Assembly: GCA_002386405.1 (NCBI GenBank)
Contig: DGIP01000295.1
Span: 1-24,984, forward strand
Reading direction: 5' to 3'
Source of the DNA: Stenotrophomonas maltophilia
Lineage (GTDB): Bacteria > Pseudomonadota > Gammaproteobacteria > Xanthomonadales > Xanthomonadaceae
DNA length: 24,984 bases
Both the position numbers and the translations under genes were made by a program. Every line of letters starts with the position of its first letter. Within the stretch, counting starts at the first letter, position 1. Positions 24,644 through 24,984 of the stretch are shown here, piece after piece. Under the pieces are notes generated by a model that worked only from the letters and a program-made list of their open reading frames with translations, made no database searches and had not been told where the DNA came from.

Positions 24644-24984
24644 TCAATCCTCGACGCGCAACACCGCACCGGGCTTGAGCACGCTGCTGCCGCTCAGGTT
24701 GTTCAACGACAGCAGCGCCTTCAGCGGCATCCCGTAGCGCTTGGCGATCGTCCAGGCCGACTCGCCGTTGCGCACGGTGTGGCGGCGCGCCTTCGGGCGG
24801 TCCGCGCTGGCCACGCTGCGGCTGGCCACCTGGGTCTCCGTACGCGGGCTGACCGTGTCCGGGACGGGGGCATCGGCCTTGGCCAGCATCACCGAGGGAT
24901 CCACCGGCGCGTGGGTGGCCGGGGCCAGCACGGTCACCTGGCCGCTGGGGCGGCCCTTGCCGCTGGCCAGGGCCGGATTGAGCC
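24644..24984 (-). CDS. LysM-domain protein, C-terminal part (possibly an MltD-like lytic transglycosylase)
   Basis: The minus-strand frame is open to the right edge, so only the last 113 or so residues are seen. The GTG at 24937 is internal, since in-frame coding (LNPALASGKGRP) continues upstream of it. The C-terminal 45 residues are one LysM peptidoglycan-binding domain (HTVRNGESAWTIAKRYGMPLKALLSLNNLSGSSVLKPGAVLRV). It is preceded by a Pro/Ala/Val-rich linker. LNPAL before a linker and a terminal LysM is seen in membrane-bound lytic murein transglycosylase D, but the catalytic domain is outside the window, so this is a suggestion only. Confidence 0.85.
   Translation of the reverse strand, partial: LNPALASGKGRPSGQVTVLAPATHAPVDPSVMLAKADAPVPDTVSPRTETQVASRSVASADRPKARRHTVRNGESAWTIAKRYGMPLKALLSLNNLSGSSVLKPGAVLRVED

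Overview
The window is a GC-rich, densely coded chromosomal segment from a gammaproteobacterium, most likely Stenotrophomonas or a close relative in the Lysobacteraceae (Xanthomonadaceae). This is inferred from three things. The protein set is xanthomonad-like. The order tig-clpP-clpX-lon-hupB-ppiD is the gammaproteobacterial one. Short palindromic intergenic elements bounded by GTAG resemble the SMAG family described in S. maltophilia. No prophage, insertion sequence, integrase, CRISPR array or toxin-antitoxin module is visible, and the window reads as core chromosome.

Left part (1-11.2 kb, nearly all minus strand): transcription runs from right to left. A BepA-like periplasmic M48 protease comes first, then phoB, phoR, ppk1 and ppx, then a TonB-dependent outer-membrane receptor, and last the first 68 codons of a family-4-type glycosyltransferase that runs off the left edge. 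phoB-phoR-ppk1 is a tight operon: there are 18 nt between phoB and phoR, and phoR and ppk1 overlap by ATGA. It links phosphate sensing (PhoR/PhoB) to polyphosphate synthesis (Ppk1) and turnover (Ppx). A Pho-box-like site with correct geometry precedes phoB. A second, longer array of Pho-box-like units in the same 11-nt phase precedes the glycosyltransferase, which suggests that it too is induced by phosphate starvation. This is the most interesting signal in the window.

Middle (11.2-15.3 kb): a glutaredoxin and an AhpD-like CxxC protein form a translationally coupled pair. They are followed by an NAD-type isocitrate dehydrogenase and a convergent Bax-inhibitor-1 family membrane protein. Next comes a tRNA block, Pro(TGG)-Arg(TCT)-His(GTG)-Lys(CTT)-Lys(CTT)-Leu(TAG). 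The two Lys genes are near-identical cassettes, each with its own terminator, and they are separated by a spacer rich in palindromic repeats.

Right part (15.4-25 kb, plus strand): this is the protein quality-control cluster. It holds trigger factor, ClpP, ClpX, Lon, HU, then tRNA-Val(TAC) only 11 nt after hupB, three identical tRNA-Asp(GTC) genes, and the PpiD periplasmic chaperone. The window ends in the C-terminal part of a minus-strand LysM protein. Rho-independent terminators with clear stems and T-runs follow the receptor gene, the isocitrate dehydrogenase gene, both tRNA-Lys genes, clpX, the first and third tRNA-Asp genes, and ppiD.
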